64,000 nt of DNA from Terracoccus sp. 273MFTsu3.1 (GCF_000383675.1 NZ_KB911827.1:186001-250000); one strand, 5' to 3'. Positions 7,851 to 16,840 are shown, counted from the first letter of the stretch. The notes: generated by a model not told the origin, from the letters alone. Program-made: numbers and translations.

Positions 7851-9469
7851 GCGATCCTCGCGAGGGCGCCCGCGACCTCGGCCACGGTGAGCCAGGTCTG
7901 AGGGAGGAGCACCTTCGTCACCTGCGGGGCGAAGGCCGGCGACGAGGCGAGGACCTCGCGGGCCGGCCCGTCGGTGACGACCTCCCCGTCGGCGAGGATG
8001 ACGACGCGGTCGGCGACCTCGGCCGCGAGCTCGACGTCGTGGGTGGCGAGCAGGACGGTCGTGCCCTGGGCCGCCAGCCCGGTGAGCATCTCGCCGAGAC
8101 GCTTCTTCGCGCCGTAGTCGAGGCCGCGCGTCGGCTCGTCGAGCAGGAGGACCTCGGGTGACCCCGAGAGGATGACGGCGAGCGCGAGCTCGAGCCGCTG
8201 GCCCTCGGAGAGGTCGCGCGGGTGGACCGCGGGGTCGATGCCTCCGGAGATGCGGTCGAGCAGGTCGCGGGCCGTGCCCGGGGCGGCGCCGAAGTCCTCG
8301 TCGGCCGCGGCGCACTCGGCCGCCACGGTGTCGGCGTAGAGGAGCAGCTCGGGCTGTTGCGGGACGAGCCCGACGGTGCGGACCCGCTCGCGAGCGGACC
8401 TCGCGTGCGGGTCGTCGCCTGCCGCCCCGATGCGCACGGTCCCCCCGGCCAGCCGGTGCTGGGCCGCGATGGCGCCGAGGAGCGTCGACTTGCCCGCCCC
8501 GTTGCGACCCATGAGGGTCGTCACCGAGCCGCGGGCCACGGCGAGGTCGACGCCGTCGAGGACGATCCGGCCGCCGCGCGAGACGCGAAGCCCGTCGACG
8601 GTGACGGCATCGGCGGGCCCGATCACCCTGAGGTCTGCCACGGGGCGCGGTGTGCTCGTGCCGAGGGCATCACGTAGCGCGGCCGCCTTGCGGCGCGCGT
8701 CGCGGATCGACAGCGGCGTCGGCGACCACCCGACGAGGCGGGAGAGGCCGACGACGGGCGGGTAGATCCGGGAGCGGAGCATCGCCTCGGCGGGGTCGAG
8801 GAGCTCGGACACGTGTCCCTCGTCGACGAGGACGACGCGGTCGGCGTGGTGCACGACGCGTTCGAGCCGGTGCTCGGCCAGCACGACGGTGACCCCGAGG
8901 TCGTGCACGATGCGGTGAAGTGAAGCCAGAACCTCTTCTGCCGCAACGGGATCCAGCGCCGACGTCGGCTCGTCGAGCACAAGCACCCGAGGGCCGGCAG
9001 CGAAGAGGGCGGCGATCGCGACTCGCTGTTGCTGACCACCCGACAGGGTGCGCAACGCCCGGGCGCGCAGCGGGGTGAGCCCGAAGAGGTCGAGGGTCTC
9101 CTCGACGCGGCGGCGGATCGTCGTCGAGTCCAGACCCATCGTCTCCATGCCGTAGGCGACCTCGTCCTCGACGACGTCGGTGACGAAGGTCGAGGAGGGG
9201 TTCTGCTCGACGAGGCCGACGACCGTCGCGAGGTCTCGAGGACGGTGCTCCGCGGTGTCGAGACCGTCGACGGTGACCCGCCCCGTGAGCGTGCCGCCGC
9301 TGAAGTGCGGGACCAGCCCGTTGATGGTGCGCAGCAGCGTGGACTTGCCGCTACCCGTGGGGCCGACGACGAGGACGAGCTCGCCCTCGGGGATCTCGAG
9401 CGTGACGTCACGGAGGCTGGGCGCAGGGGCGTCGGCATACTGCACCGACACGTGCTCGAAGGTGATCAC
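7847..9469 (-). CDS. ECF transporter energising ATPase, two ABC domains fused
   Basis: One polypeptide of 540 residues carries both ECF ATPases. The first domain has Walker A GPTGSGKSTLL, signature LSGGQQQR and Walker B VLVLDEPTSALD. The second has GRNGAGKSTLL, LSEGQRLEL and VLLLDEPTRGLD, each followed by its switch His. It couples ATP hydrolysis to the ECF-T and S proteins made from the flanking genes. The GTG start at 9467-9469 is set by a 4-base overlap with the ECF-T stop and by the protein beginning right at the first ABC beta strand. A CGGCATAC octamer lies at 9433. Confidence 0.94.
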   Translation of the reverse strand: MITFEHVSVQYADAPAPSLRDVTLEIPEGELVLVVGPTGSGKSTLLRTINGLVPHFSGGTLTGRVTVDGLDTAEHRPRDLATVVGLVEQNPSSTFVTDVVEDEVAYGMETMGLDSTTIRRRVEETLDLFGLTPLRARALRTLSGGQQQRVAIAALFAAGPRVLVLDEPTSALDPVAAEEVLASLHRIVHDLGVTVVLAEHRLERVVHHADRVVLVDEGHVSELLDPAEAMLRSRIYPPVVGLSRLVGWSPTPLSIRDARRKAAALRDALGTSTPRPVADLRVIGPADAVTVDGLRVSRGGRIVLDGVDLAVARGSVTTLMGRNGAGKSTLLGAIAAQHRLAGGTVRIGAAGDDPHARSARERVRTVGLVPQQPELLLYADTVAAECAAADEDFGAAPGTARDLLDRISGGIDPAVHPRDLSEGQRLELALAVILSGSPEVLLLDEPTRGLDYGAKKRLGEMLTGLAAQGTTVLLATHDVELAAEVADRVVILADGEVVTDGPAREVLASSPAFAPQVTKVLLPQTWLTVAEVAGALARIA

Positions 9470-10551
9470 GGTGCGACCTCCCGGGGACGGGGTGACAGCC
9501 AGGCGGGCACGGCGGCCACGAGCAGGGCGAGGACGGCGACGAGCGGCACGGCGGGCAGCTCGGCCTGCTGGCTCGGCACGATGCCCTCCCAGCCCTGCAC
9601 GGATCCGACGACGAGTACCACGGCGGGCACGGCGCCCGCGAGGACCGTCACGGTCTCGGTCCACGTCCAGCGGTCGCGCCGGTGACCCGACCGGGGATCG
9701 CGCGACGCACCGACGAGCAGGCTCGAGCCGGCGAGGAGCGCGCCGAGCACGAGGACCGGCAGCCCGAGCACGCCGCCGGCCGAGGAGTCGAGGAGGCCGT
9801 AGAGACCGGCGAGGACGCCGACGAGGCCGGCGAGGGCGAGCCCGGTCGCGGCCCGACGGCTCGTCGTCGTGGAGCGGACGGCGCGGCCGTAGCCTCGCGA
9901 CTCCATCGATGCCGCGAGCCCGAGCGACCGCTCGAAGGCGGTCTCGAGCACGGGCACCGTGAGCCGGGCCATCTCGCGCAGACCGCGGCCGTCACGACCG
10001 CGCAGCGTGCGCGCTGCACGCACCTCGCGGGCGTCGGTCAGCAGCTGCGGTGCGAACGTCAGCCCCACGACGACGGCGGTGCCGACGTCGTAGAGGGTGG
10101 CGGGCAGATATCTCAGCAGCCGGCGCGGGCTGGCCAGCGCGTTGGCGGCACCGAGGCACGCGAGCACCGCGGCGAGGCGCAGGGCGTCGTAGGCGGCATA
10201 CAGCAGCGACTCGAGCGTCACCGTCCCGCCGATGCGCACGCCCGCCGCCCAGTCCGGCAGCGGCACGCTCGGCAGGGTCGCGACGACGGTCTCGCCGACG
10301 ATGCCGTTGCCGAGCAGGGCCGTCATGACGATCCGGAACGCGACGATGACGGCGCCGATGGCGAGGAAGGCGGGCAGCGGGTTGACCGTGGCCGGGTCGT
10401 GGCGCGCGTCGACGACGAGCACGCAGACCCCGATGACGAGCAGGAGCAGCACGGGGTTGGTCGTGCGCGACGCAGCGGTGGCCAGGCCCAGCCCCCACAG
10501 CCACCAGGCTGCGGGGTGCTGGAGCCGGGCCCTGCGCTGGAGTCGCGCCAC
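9466..10551 (-). CDS. ECF transporter transmembrane (T) component, CbiQ-like
   Basis: Scaffold membrane protein linking the ATPases to the S-component. The 361 residues have an N-terminal pair of helices, a long cytoplasmic stretch with the coupling-helix signatures (AARTLRGRDGRG and SMESRGYGR, the two A-R-G motifs of ECF-T proteins), and extra C-terminal helices. The GTG start at 10549-10551 has TGAGGAG about 9 bases upstream. The preceding gene ends 15 bases away. Part of the riboswitch-controlled operon. Confidence 0.92.
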   Translation of the reverse strand: MARLQRRARLQHPAAWWLWGLGLATAASRTTNPVLLLLVIGVCVLVVDARHDPATVNPLPAFLAIGAVIVAFRIVMTALLGNGIVGETVVATLPSVPLPDWAAGVRIGGTVTLESLLYAAYDALRLAAVLACLGAANALASPRRLLRYLPATLYDVGTAVVVGLTFAPQLLTDAREVRAARTLRGRDGRGLREMARLTVPVLETAFERSLGLAASMESRGYGRAVRSTTTSRRAATGLALAGLVGVLAGLYGLLDSSAGGVLGLPVLVLGALLAGSSLLVGASRDPRSGHRRDRWTWTETVTVLAGAVPAVVLVVGSVQGWEGIVPSQQAELPAVPLVAVLALLVAAVPAWLSPRPREVAP

Positions 10552-10566
10552 GCTCGTCGGGGCTCC

Positions 10567-11310
10567 TCAGCCGTCCTGGCGGGCGCGCGACCGCGAGCGC
10601 ACGAGCAGGTAGCCGATGAGTGCGAGCAGGACGAGGCCCGCGATGACGTAGGCCGCGACGGTCCCGCCCGACGTGCCGGACGTCGGCGCTGCCGCGACGT
10701 CGGTGCCCGAGGCGGCCGGGGTCGAGGCCGACGCGGACGGCGAGGCTGCAGGCGCCGCGATCGTCACCGGCTGGTCCGCGGCCTTCGCCTCCGGGCTGAC
10801 CTCCTTGACGGGACCGCCGCAGTCGCTCGTCGGGTAGCCGTCCACGCCGCAGACGAAGCCCTTCTCGGTGCGCACGTCACCGGCGGCGGCGAGCACCACG
10901 GCACTCGTGGCATCGGTGGCGACGACCGTGCACAGGGCCTTCGGCTCGGGCGGCGTGCCGCCGGCGGCAGCGTCGGCCGGGCGGCCGAAGTCGACGACGA
11001 GGCCGACGCGCTTCTTGCCCGCCTCGGCCGGGGTCGTGCCGCAGACCTGGTCGAAGGTGAGGACGGCACGCGGGTAGCGGGTCGACGCCTCGTCGGCGAC
11101 GGCGAAGCGCCAGCCGTCGACGCTGCCGTCCTTGGGCGTCGTCTGGTCCGGGCCCTTCTGCGCGAAGGTCCAGGCGCCGTCCGAGAGCTGGTAGAAGCCC
11201 CAGTAGCGGTACGCGGCGGCGTGGGCCGGAGCGATGGTGAGGGCCGAGAGGCAGGCGGCGACGAGCGCGGCGAGCACGACCCGGAGCGGGGCACGACGGA
11301 CAGGGGACAC
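10567..11310 (-). CDS. SCO2322-family secreted, membrane-anchored protein of ECF cobalt/cobalamin loci
   Basis: First gene of the operon. The 247 residues start with an Arg-rich n-region and a hydrophobic core (VVLAALVAACLSALTIA) ending APAHAAA, a Sec signal. An extracytoplasmic domain (YRYWGFYQL, CGGPVKEVSPEA) with Cys pairs follows, then an Ala/Ser/Thr-rich linker, one C-terminal helix and basic residues (RSRSRARQDG). This matches the family typified by Streptomyces SCO2322, found beside ECF transporters. Its role is unknown; substrate capture outside the membrane is a reasonable guess. The GTG start at 11308-11310 has GAGGAGG 5-6 bases upstream. Confidence 0.85.
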   Translation of the reverse strand: MSPVRRAPLRVVLAALVAACLSALTIAPAHAAAYRYWGFYQLSDGAWTFAQKGPDQTTPKDGSVDGWRFAVADEASTRYPRAVLTFDQVCGTTPAEAGKKRVGLVVDFGRPADAAAGGTPPEPKALCTVVATDATSAVVLAAAGDVRTEKGFVCGVDGYPTSDCGGPVKEVSPEAKAADQPVTIAAPAASPSASASTPAASGTDVAAAPTSGTSGGTVAAYVIAGLVLLALIGYLLVRSRSRARQDG

Positions 11311-11344
11311 GGTTTCCTCCTCGCGGTCGGACACCATGTCGGGT

Positions 11345-11545
11345 CTGCTGGCTGATGCCGGCCCGGCGGGGTGACTCCGGTCCGCATTCCACGACAGACT
11401 GACAAAGGAGCCGGTGGGACGCGGGTTTTCCGGCTGGTCACCCCGGGCCGCACTGCGGCGGGAGGTGGCATCACGGTTGCGGGTCAGCGCCGGAGTCACA
11501 CCGGCTTGCCCCATCGTCCTTCGGTTAGGCGAACCGTCGCACGCG
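11345..11545 (-). promoter_or_regulatory. Cobalamin riboswitch
   Basis: On the minus strand, positions 11512-11469 read through the conserved core: GGGCAAGCCGGTGTGACTCC, then GGCGCTGACCCGCAACCGTG, matching the CCGGTGNNANTCCGG ... CCGCAACNGT signature of adenosylcobalamin riboswitches. A GTCGTGGAATGCGG segment around 11378-11392 fits the downstream B12-box position. It ends about 35 bases before the first operon gene, whose Shine-Dalgarno lies in between. Excess cobalamin should shut the operon off. Confidence 0.87.
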
Positions 11546-11575
11546 GGGCCTCCGCCCGTCAAACGGCGTGCCAAC

Positions 11576-11581
11576 TAGGGT
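11576..11581 (+). promoter_or_regulatory. -10 hexamer of the 71-residue gene, leaderless
   Basis: TAGGGT ends 6 bases before the ATG at 11588. No Shine-Dalgarno. Confidence 0.6.
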
Positions 11582-11587
11582 GGCCGC

Positions 11588-11803
11588 ATGAGTGCTGACT
11601 GGTCCTGGCTGTTCCTCGATGCGCACGGCAACCCGGTGGAGGGTGACGGCGTGACGACCTCGGGATTCCCGACCCAGAGCGACGCCGAGAGCTACCTGGG
11701 GGAGTCCTGGCGCGAGCTGCTCGACGCGGGTGTCGAGGCGGTCACCCTGCGGGAGAACGACACCGTCGTCTACGGCCCGATGAGCTTGCGGGCCGCGGAG
11801 TGA
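11588..11803 (+). CDS. Small conserved actinobacterial protein of unknown function
   Basis: 71 residues, acidic, soluble, no signal peptide. The sequence pattern (DWSWLFLD, TQSDAESYLGESWRELLDAGV, VVYGPMSL) looks like a compact alpha/beta domain in which an aromatic N-terminal strand precedes a helix. I recognise it only as a type of small protein common in Micrococcales. No function is assigned. Translation begins at the first base of the predicted mRNA (TAGGGT 6 bases upstream), and the stop overlaps the GTG of the serine hydrolase, so the two form an operon. Confidence 0.8.
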   Translation: MSADWSWLFLDAHGNPVEGDGVTTSGFPTQSDAESYLGESWRELLDAGVEAVTLRENDTVVYGPMSLRAAE

Positions 11804-13173
11804 GCGCGTCGCACGGTGTCGGCAGCCCGTCGGACACGGCGTTGTCGGCGGGACTCGAGCGCGACCTGCTCGCCCGGGTCGTCACGGCCCAGCGGGCCTG
11901 GCGCTCGCCCGGCGTCAGCGTCGGGGTCGTCCGCGAGGGCGCGCTCGTCTGGTCGGCGCACGTGGGGTCGGCCCGGCTCGGGTCGCAGCCCGCACCAGCC
12001 ACCGACGACACGCAGTTCATGATCGGATCGGTCACGAAGACGTTCACCGCCCTGACCGTCATGTCGCTGCGTGACGAGGGCCTGCTGTCCCTCGACGACG
12101 CGCTCGAGACGTACGTGCCGGGCACGAAGCACGCACGGGTCCCGCTGCGGCAGATGCTCGCGCACGCCTCCGGACTGCAGCGCGAGCCGGTCGGCAACAT
12201 CTGGGAGAGCCTCGTGGCCCCCGTGCGAGACGAGTTCCTCGCCGGCGTCGAGGAGGCCGAGCAGGTGCTGCCCGCCCACCACGCCTTCCACTACTCGAAC
12301 CTCGCCTACGGCCTCCTCGGCCAGGTCGTCGAACGCGTCACGGGCCGGGACTGGGAGCACGTCGTCCGGGAGCGGGTGCTCGAGCCGCTCGGGATGGACC
12401 GCACCGGCCTGACGCCTGCCGACGACCGGGCTCTCGGCTACCAGGTCGACCCCTACGCCGGCACCGCGAGCGAGGAGCCGCTCTTCACGCTCAACGCGAC
12501 GGCGCCGCTGGGTGGCCTGTGGTCGACCGTCGCCGACATGGCGCGCTACGCCGCCTACGTCGCGAGCCCCGACGACCGGGTGGTGCGGCCCGAGACCGTC
12601 GACGAGATGTGCCGGCCGATCATCATGACTGACGTCGACGGCTGGAGCGGTGCCTACGGCCTCGGCTTCGGGATGGGCCGCCGCGGCGACCGGGTCTACG
12701 TCGGCCACGGCGGCGCGATGCCGGGTTTCCTCACCGGCCTGCGGGTCCGTCGCAAGGACGGCGTCGGGGCGATCGTCTTCGCCAACGCCACCTCCGGCGC
12801 CCTGACCCTCGGTCTCGCGACCGACCTCGTCGAGGCCGTCGTCGACGCCGAGCCGACACTGGGTTCGGCGTGGGTGCCCGAGACGGAGCAGCCCTCCCTG
12901 ACCGAGCTCCTCGGGCTGTGGTGGTCGGAGGGGTCGCCGATCACGTTCTTCGTGCGGGGCGGGCAGCTGTGGTCCCGGCTCGCCGACGACGAGCCGCTGT
13001 CGGAGACGCGGTATGCCGCCGAGGGCACCGACCGCTTCCGCGCCGTGGCCGGCCGGGAGCGCGGCGAGGTGCTCGAGGTCGTGCGTGCCGGCGACGGGTC
13101 CGTCGACAAGCTCTACTTCGCGACGTATGCCGTGACGCGGGCGCCGCTGGCGTTCGCCGACCTGCAGGGCTGA
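11800..13173 (+). CDS. Serine hydrolase of the beta-lactamase class C / esterase family
   Basis: The 457 residues have the penicillin-binding fold triad: SVTK (S-x-x-K, in GSVTKTFTAL), the Tyr motif YSN in HYSNLAYGLLG, and HGG in VGHGGAMPGF replacing KTG. A C-terminal domain of about 120 residues (LGLWWSEGSPITFFV onward) is of the type appended to many such esterases. No signal peptide is seen, so it is probably a cytoplasmic esterase or peptidase rather than a true beta-lactamase. The GTG start at 11800 overlaps the preceding stop by 4 bases. GTATGCCG octamers lie at 13011 and 13125. Confidence 0.88.
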   Translation: MSASHGVGSPSDTALSAGLERDLLARVVTAQRAWRSPGVSVGVVREGALVWSAHVGSARLGSQPAPATDDTQFMIGSVTKTFTALTVMSLRDEGLLSLDDALETYVPGTKHARVPLRQMLAHASGLQREPVGNIWESLVAPVRDEFLAGVEEAEQVLPAHHAFHYSNLAYGLLGQVVERVTGRDWEHVVRERVLEPLGMDRTGLTPADDRALGYQVDPYAGTASEEPLFTLNATAPLGGLWSTVADMARYAAYVASPDDRVVRPETVDEMCRPIIMTDVDGWSGAYGLGFGMGRRGDRVYVGHGGAMPGFLTGLRVRRKDGVGAIVFANATSGALTLGLATDLVEAVVDAEPTLGSAWVPETEQPSLTELLGLWWSEGSPITFFVRGGQLWSRLADDEPLSETRYAAEGTDRFRAVAGRERGEVLEVVRAGDGSVDKLYFATYAVTRAPLAFADLQG

Positions 13174-13216
13174 CCGCGGCGGTCGGCCTCACCCCGTCGG
13201 TCCGGGAGAGCTCCGG

Positions 13217-13798
13217 TCAGGCGGGGTGCTCGCCGCGGGCGACCTGCGGCTTGGGCATGCGCGTCCGACGCATCTGGAAGGCGCGCATGATGGCGTACCA
13301 CGCGTCGCCCTTCTCGGCGCCGCCGAACTTGTCGTCCATCTTGCGGCGCGTGCGGCGCCACATGAGCAGGGCGTCGCCGATGGCCACGAGGATGAGGCCG
13401 TAGACGAGGACGAAGACGAGCAGCAGGGCCCAGTTCGTCCGGACGAAGCTGAGCAGCAGCACGATGAGCATGATCGGCAGCATGAACTCGCCGATGTTCC
13501 AGCGGGCGTCGACGGTGTCGCGGATGAACCGGCGACGGGGGCCCTTGTCGCGGGCCGGGAGGTACTTCTCGTCACCCGTCATCATTCCGGCGCGCTGCTT
13601 GGCCATCGCCTCGCGGCGGGCCGTCTTGTCCTGCTTCGTCGCGGCCTTGCGGTCGGTGACGATGAGGGGACGCTTGTTGAGGGCCTCCTGCTCGCGCCGC
13701 TTCGGCGTGGGCCGGTTCTTCGCTCCGGGGCGCGCCGACGCGTCGGTCGAGGCCGTGGGTGCGAGGTCTTCGTTGAGGGTCTTCTTGCGTCCGAACAC
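13217..13798 (-). CDS. DUF3043 membrane protein
   Basis: 193 residues. A basic, disordered N-terminus (FGRKKT, PKRREQEALNKRPLI) precedes the conserved GDEKYLPARDKGPRRRFIRDTVDARWNIGEFMLP region and two close transmembrane helices, then a basic tail. This layout is typical of the actinobacterial DUF3043 family, of unknown function. The GTG at 13796-13798 is the start, because TAGAGT lies 6 bases upstream on the minus strand (leaderless). Confidence 0.9.
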   Translation of the reverse strand: MFGRKKTLNEDLAPTASTDASARPGAKNRPTPKRREQEALNKRPLIVTDRKAATKQDKTARREAMAKQRAGMMTGDEKYLPARDKGPRRRFIRDTVDARWNIGEFMLPIMLIVLLLSFVRTNWALLLVFVLVYGLILVAIGDALLMWRRTRRKMDDKFGGAEKGDAWYAIMRAFQMRRTRMPKPQVARGEHPA

Positions 13799-13804
13799 GG
13801 GGAC

Positions 13805-13810
13805 ACTCTA
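13805..13810 (-). promoter_or_regulatory. -10 hexamer of the DUF3043 gene, leaderless
   Basis: TAGAGT on the minus strand, 6 bases before the GTG at 13798. Confidence 0.55.
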
Positions 13811-13871
13811 AGCCGAAGGGCGTCGTGGGCCCTCATCGCGCCGTGGCCACACGGCCCACCACCCCTCGCGG

Positions 13872-14453
13872 TCAGGCCCCGGGGGTCGTCCGGAGCGGGA
13901 CGAAGCGGTAGTGCCCGTGCCGGCTCGTCACGAGCGCGCCGTGGTCCCGCACGACGAGCGTCATGGAGCCGGCGACGGGAAGGACGAGCCGCCCGGGGTC
14001 GCCGAGCTGGTCGACGAGCGCCTGGGGCAGGGTCCGCGCCTCGGCCGACACGAGGATGCGGTCCCAGGGGCCGCGGTCCGGGGCGCCGAGCACCCCGGCG
14101 GCGGCCTCGTGGATCTCGGCCCACGGCATCCGGGCGGCGGCGAGGTTCGCGGCACCCCATCGCGCGAGGGCCGGCTCGAGCTCGACGCCGACGACCTCGC
14201 CCGCGGGCCCGGTGAGGTGGGCGAGCAGGGCGGTCGTCCACCCGGATCCCGAGCCGACGTCGAGGACGCGCTGCCCGGGCTGCACGTCGAGCAGGCGCAA
14301 CATGTCGGCGACGGTCCGCGGCTGGGAGTTCGTCTGCCCGTGCCCGATGAGGATGGGGCCGTCGTGGCCCGCGCGGGACCGGGCCCCGCGCGGGAGGAAG
14401 CCGGCCCGGGGCACAGCCGCGAAGGCCTGCTGCACCCGGTCGACGGCGTCCAT
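13872..14453 (-). CDS. pcm: Protein-L-isoaspartate O-methyltransferase-like protein
   Basis: SAM-dependent methyltransferase for repair of isoaspartyl residues. The 193-residue form begins MDAVDRVQQAF and has AVPRAGFLP, GHGQTNSQP (substrate-binding) and the SAM loop VLDVGSGSGWTTALL followed by VVGVELEP, all as in Pcm. An in-frame GTG at 14504 would add 17 residues that look non-conserved. Neither start has a good Shine-Dalgarno. It lies downstream of the next methyltransferase on the same strand and is probably co-transcribed. Confidence 0.88.
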   Translation of the reverse strand: MDAVDRVQQAFAAVPRAGFLPRGARSRAGHDGPILIGHGQTNSQPRTVADMLRLLDVQPGQRVLDVGSGSGWTTALLAHLTGPAGEVVGVELEPALARWGAANLAAARMPWAEIHEAAAGVLGAPDRGPWDRILVSAEARTLPQALVDQLGDPGRLVLPVAGSMTLVVRDHGALVTSRHGHYRFVPLRTTPGA

Positions 14454-14523
14454 GGGTCGAGCCAAGCACGCCGGGGTCCGGACGTCAGCCCCGAACGTCG
14501 TCACGGGCGCGGACGGGGTGGAG

Positions 14524-15333
14524 TCAGGCCTTGCGGCGGGCGATGACGTGGACGAGGGTGCCGAGGGCGCGGTACGGGTCGGTCGAGCCGAGTCGCTCCT
14601 CGACGTCGAGCAGCGTCGCCAGCTCCTCGCCCGTGGGTGCGGGCTCGTCCACCGCGACGTCGTCGCTCGCGACGCGGATGCCGTACCACGCGACGAGCTC
14701 GAGGCCTGCGGCCTCGCAGTCGGCCGTCAGCGAGGCGAGCGTGTCGGCGCGCGCGTCGACGCCGATCTCGTTGCGGTAGCGGGCATCCCGGCCCTGCTCG
14801 GCTGCACGGTGCGTCTCGTCGAGCATCGCCAGGGCAGCGGACCAGTCGTGCCTGCGGGCCGGGCGCCAAGCCATGGCGTCGCCGTTGCGGGCCGCGATCG
14901 ACACGATGCCGCCCGGAGCGACCCGGCGGGCCAGGCCGGCGACCGCGGCGCGGCTCTCGGGGAGGTACATGAGCACGCCGTGGCACATGACGACGTCGTA
15001 TGCCGTAGGCCGCGTCACGCTCGCGAGCCCGGCGAGGTCGGTGGCCACGAGGGTCACGTGGTCGCGCTGCTCCGGGGTGAGCCCGGCGGCGGCCTGCTCG
15101 AAGGTGGCGCGCATGCGCCCGTCCGGCTCGACGGCGGTGACCGAGTGGCCGAGGCGGGCCAGGCGCAGCGCCTGGGTGCCCTGCCCGGCTCCCACGTCGA
15201 GGACCCGGAGCGGACCGCGGGGCAGGTGCGCTGCGAGCTGTCTGGTGACCATCTCCTGGCGCACGACGTTGCGCAGGTTGCCCAGCCGCTCGAGCCACGG
15301 GTCCTGCCCGGCGACGAAGGTGTTCTCTGCCAT
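14524..15333 (-). CDS. Class I SAM-dependent methyltransferase
   Basis: 269 residues. SAM-binding motif I is VLDVGAGQGTQALRLA, then VTAVEPDGRM; DVVMCHGVLMYLPE and VAPGGIVSIAARN are the later Rossmann strands. The C-terminal part (GIRVASDDVAV, LLDVEERLGSTDPYRALGTLVHVIARR) resembles CmoA/CmoM-like tRNA or small-molecule methyltransferases, but I cannot name the substrate. The ATG at 15333 is supported by TAGGTT 6 bases upstream (leaderless). A CGGCATAC octamer is read here as Thr-Ala-Tyr (14998). Confidence 0.85.
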   Translation of the reverse strand: MAENTFVAGQDPWLERLGNLRNVVRQEMVTRQLAAHLPRGPLRVLDVGAGQGTQALRLARLGHSVTAVEPDGRMRATFEQAAAGLTPEQRDHVTLVATDLAGLASVTRPTAYDVVMCHGVLMYLPESRAAVAGLARRVAPGGIVSIAARNGDAMAWRPARRHDWSAALAMLDETHRAAEQGRDARYRNEIGVDARADTLASLTADCEAAGLELVAWYGIRVASDDVAVDEPAPTGEELATLLDVEERLGSTDPYRALGTLVHVIARRKA

Positions 15334-15339
15334 CGGGCG

Positions 15340-15345
15340 AACCTA
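15340..15345 (-). promoter_or_regulatory. -10 hexamer of the methyltransferase gene, leaderless
   Basis: TAGGTT on the minus strand, 6 bases before the ATG at 15333. Confidence 0.55.
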
Positions 15346-15437
15346 CCCACCGAGGGCGACACCCGCCGAGCCGGCTACCACCGGGATCGCGCCCGAGACG
15401 GTCATCGCCTGCCTCGTGGACCCGCCTGCGGCGTGGG

Positions 15438-15443
15438 TAGGGT
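15438..15443 (+). promoter_or_regulatory. -10 hexamer of the M20 peptidase gene, leaderless
   Basis: TAGGGT, 6 bases before the GTG at 15450. The divergent -10 of the methyltransferase gene lies about 95 bases away. Confidence 0.6.
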
Positions 15444-15449
15444 CGGCTC

Positions 15450-16820
15450 GTGACTGACGACGCTCTCACCCCCGACCAGATCCAGCAGATCCGCGACCGC
15501 GTGGCCGAGCTCATGCCGCAGGTGCGCGCCGACCTCGAGGAGCTCGTGCGCATCCCGAGCGTCTCGGCCTCCTCCTTCGACCAGAGCCAGGTGGCCCGCA
15601 GCGCCGAGGCCGTCGCCGAGCTGCTCCGCCGCGAGGGCCTCGACGTCGAGGTCGTCGTCGAGGGCGGCCGCCCGGCGGTCATCGGACACCTCGACGGTCC
15701 CGCCGGCGCCCCGACCGTGACGCTCTACGCGCACCACGACGTCCAGCCCCCCGGTGACGACGCCGACTGGGACAGCTCGCCCTTCGAGCCCGTGGAGCGC
15801 GACGGCCGTCTCTACGGCCGCGGCGCCGCCGACGACAAGGCCGGCGTCATGGCCCACGTCGCGGCACTGCGCGCGCACGCCGGCAACCTGCCCGTGGGCG
15901 TCACCGTCTTCGTCGAGGGGGAGGAGGAGTCCGGCTCGCCGTCGCTCGGCACGATCCTCGAGAAGCACGGCGACCGCCTCGCCGCCGACGCCATCGTCAT
16001 CGCCGACTCCGGCAACTGGGACATCGGCACGCCCGCTCTCACCACGACCCTGCGCGGCGGCATCCGCGTCGTCGTCCGCGTCCAGACGCTCGACCACTCC
16101 GTGCACTCGGGGATGTTCGGCGGCGCGGCGCCCGACGCGACCACGGCGCTCGTGCGCCTCCTCGCCTCGCTCCACGACGCCGACGGCAACGTGGCCGTGG
16201 CCGGTCTCGACGCGGGCGAGGCCGCCGACATCGACTACGACGAGCAGCGCTTCCGCGCCGAGTCAGGCCTGCTCGACGACGTGTCGCTCATCGGGTCCGG
16301 CTCGATCCTCAGCCGACTGTGGAACAAGCCCTCGATCACGACGATCGGCATCGACGCGACGTCCATCGACAAGGCGTCGAACACCCTGTCCGCCAAGGCC
16401 GCTGCCAAGATCTCCGTCCGCCTCGCCCCGACCCAGGACCCACTCGTCGCCTTCGACCGGGTCCGTGAGCACCTCGAGGCCAACGCTCCGTGGGGCGCCA
16501 GGCTCACGGTCGAGCTCGAGGAGCACGGCTCGGGCTTCGCGGCCGACGCGAACGGCCCGGTCTACGACGAGGCGCGCGCGTCCTTCGCCGACGCCTGGGG
16601 CACCGATCCCGTCGACATGGGAGTCGGCGGCTCGATACCGTTCATCTCCGACTTCTCGGCCCGCTTCCCCGACGCGTCGATCATCGTCACGGGCGTCGAG
16701 GACCCCGACACCCGCGCCCACGGTGCGAACGAGTCGCTGCACCTCGGCGAGTTCGAGAAGGTCTGCGTGGCCGAGGCCGTCTTCCTCGCCCGACTGGGAG
16801 CGCTCCGTCCCGCACGCTGA
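15450..16820 (+). CDS. M20 family dipeptidase
   Basis: Two-zinc metallopeptidase acting on dipeptides or related amides in the cytosol. The 456 residues have YAHHDVQP (first zinc His), YGRGAADDKAG (bridging Asp), EGEEESGS (catalytic Glu and zinc Glu), a dimerisation domain starting near residue 200, and GGSIPFI with the final metal ligands toward the end. It is flanked downstream by a perfect 15-bp hairpin shared with the convergent phosphoesterase. The GTG start is set by the leaderless -10. Confidence 0.93.
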   Translation: MTDDALTPDQIQQIRDRVAELMPQVRADLEELVRIPSVSASSFDQSQVARSAEAVAELLRREGLDVEVVVEGGRPAVIGHLDGPAGAPTVTLYAHHDVQPPGDDADWDSSPFEPVERDGRLYGRGAADDKAGVMAHVAALRAHAGNLPVGVTVFVEGEEESGSPSLGTILEKHGDRLAADAIVIADSGNWDIGTPALTTTLRGGIRVVVRVQTLDHSVHSGMFGGAAPDATTALVRLLASLHDADGNVAVAGLDAGEAADIDYDEQRFRAESGLLDDVSLIGSGSILSRLWNKPSITTIGIDATSIDKASNTLSAKAAAKISVRLAPTQDPLVAFDRVREHLEANAPWGARLTVELEEHGSGFAADANGPVYDEARASFADAWGTDPVDMGVGGSIPFISDFSARFPDASIIVTGVEDPDTRAHGANESLHLGEFEKVCVAEAVFLARLGALRPAR

Positions 16821-16840
16821 CGGCGCCCGCACACGCGACG

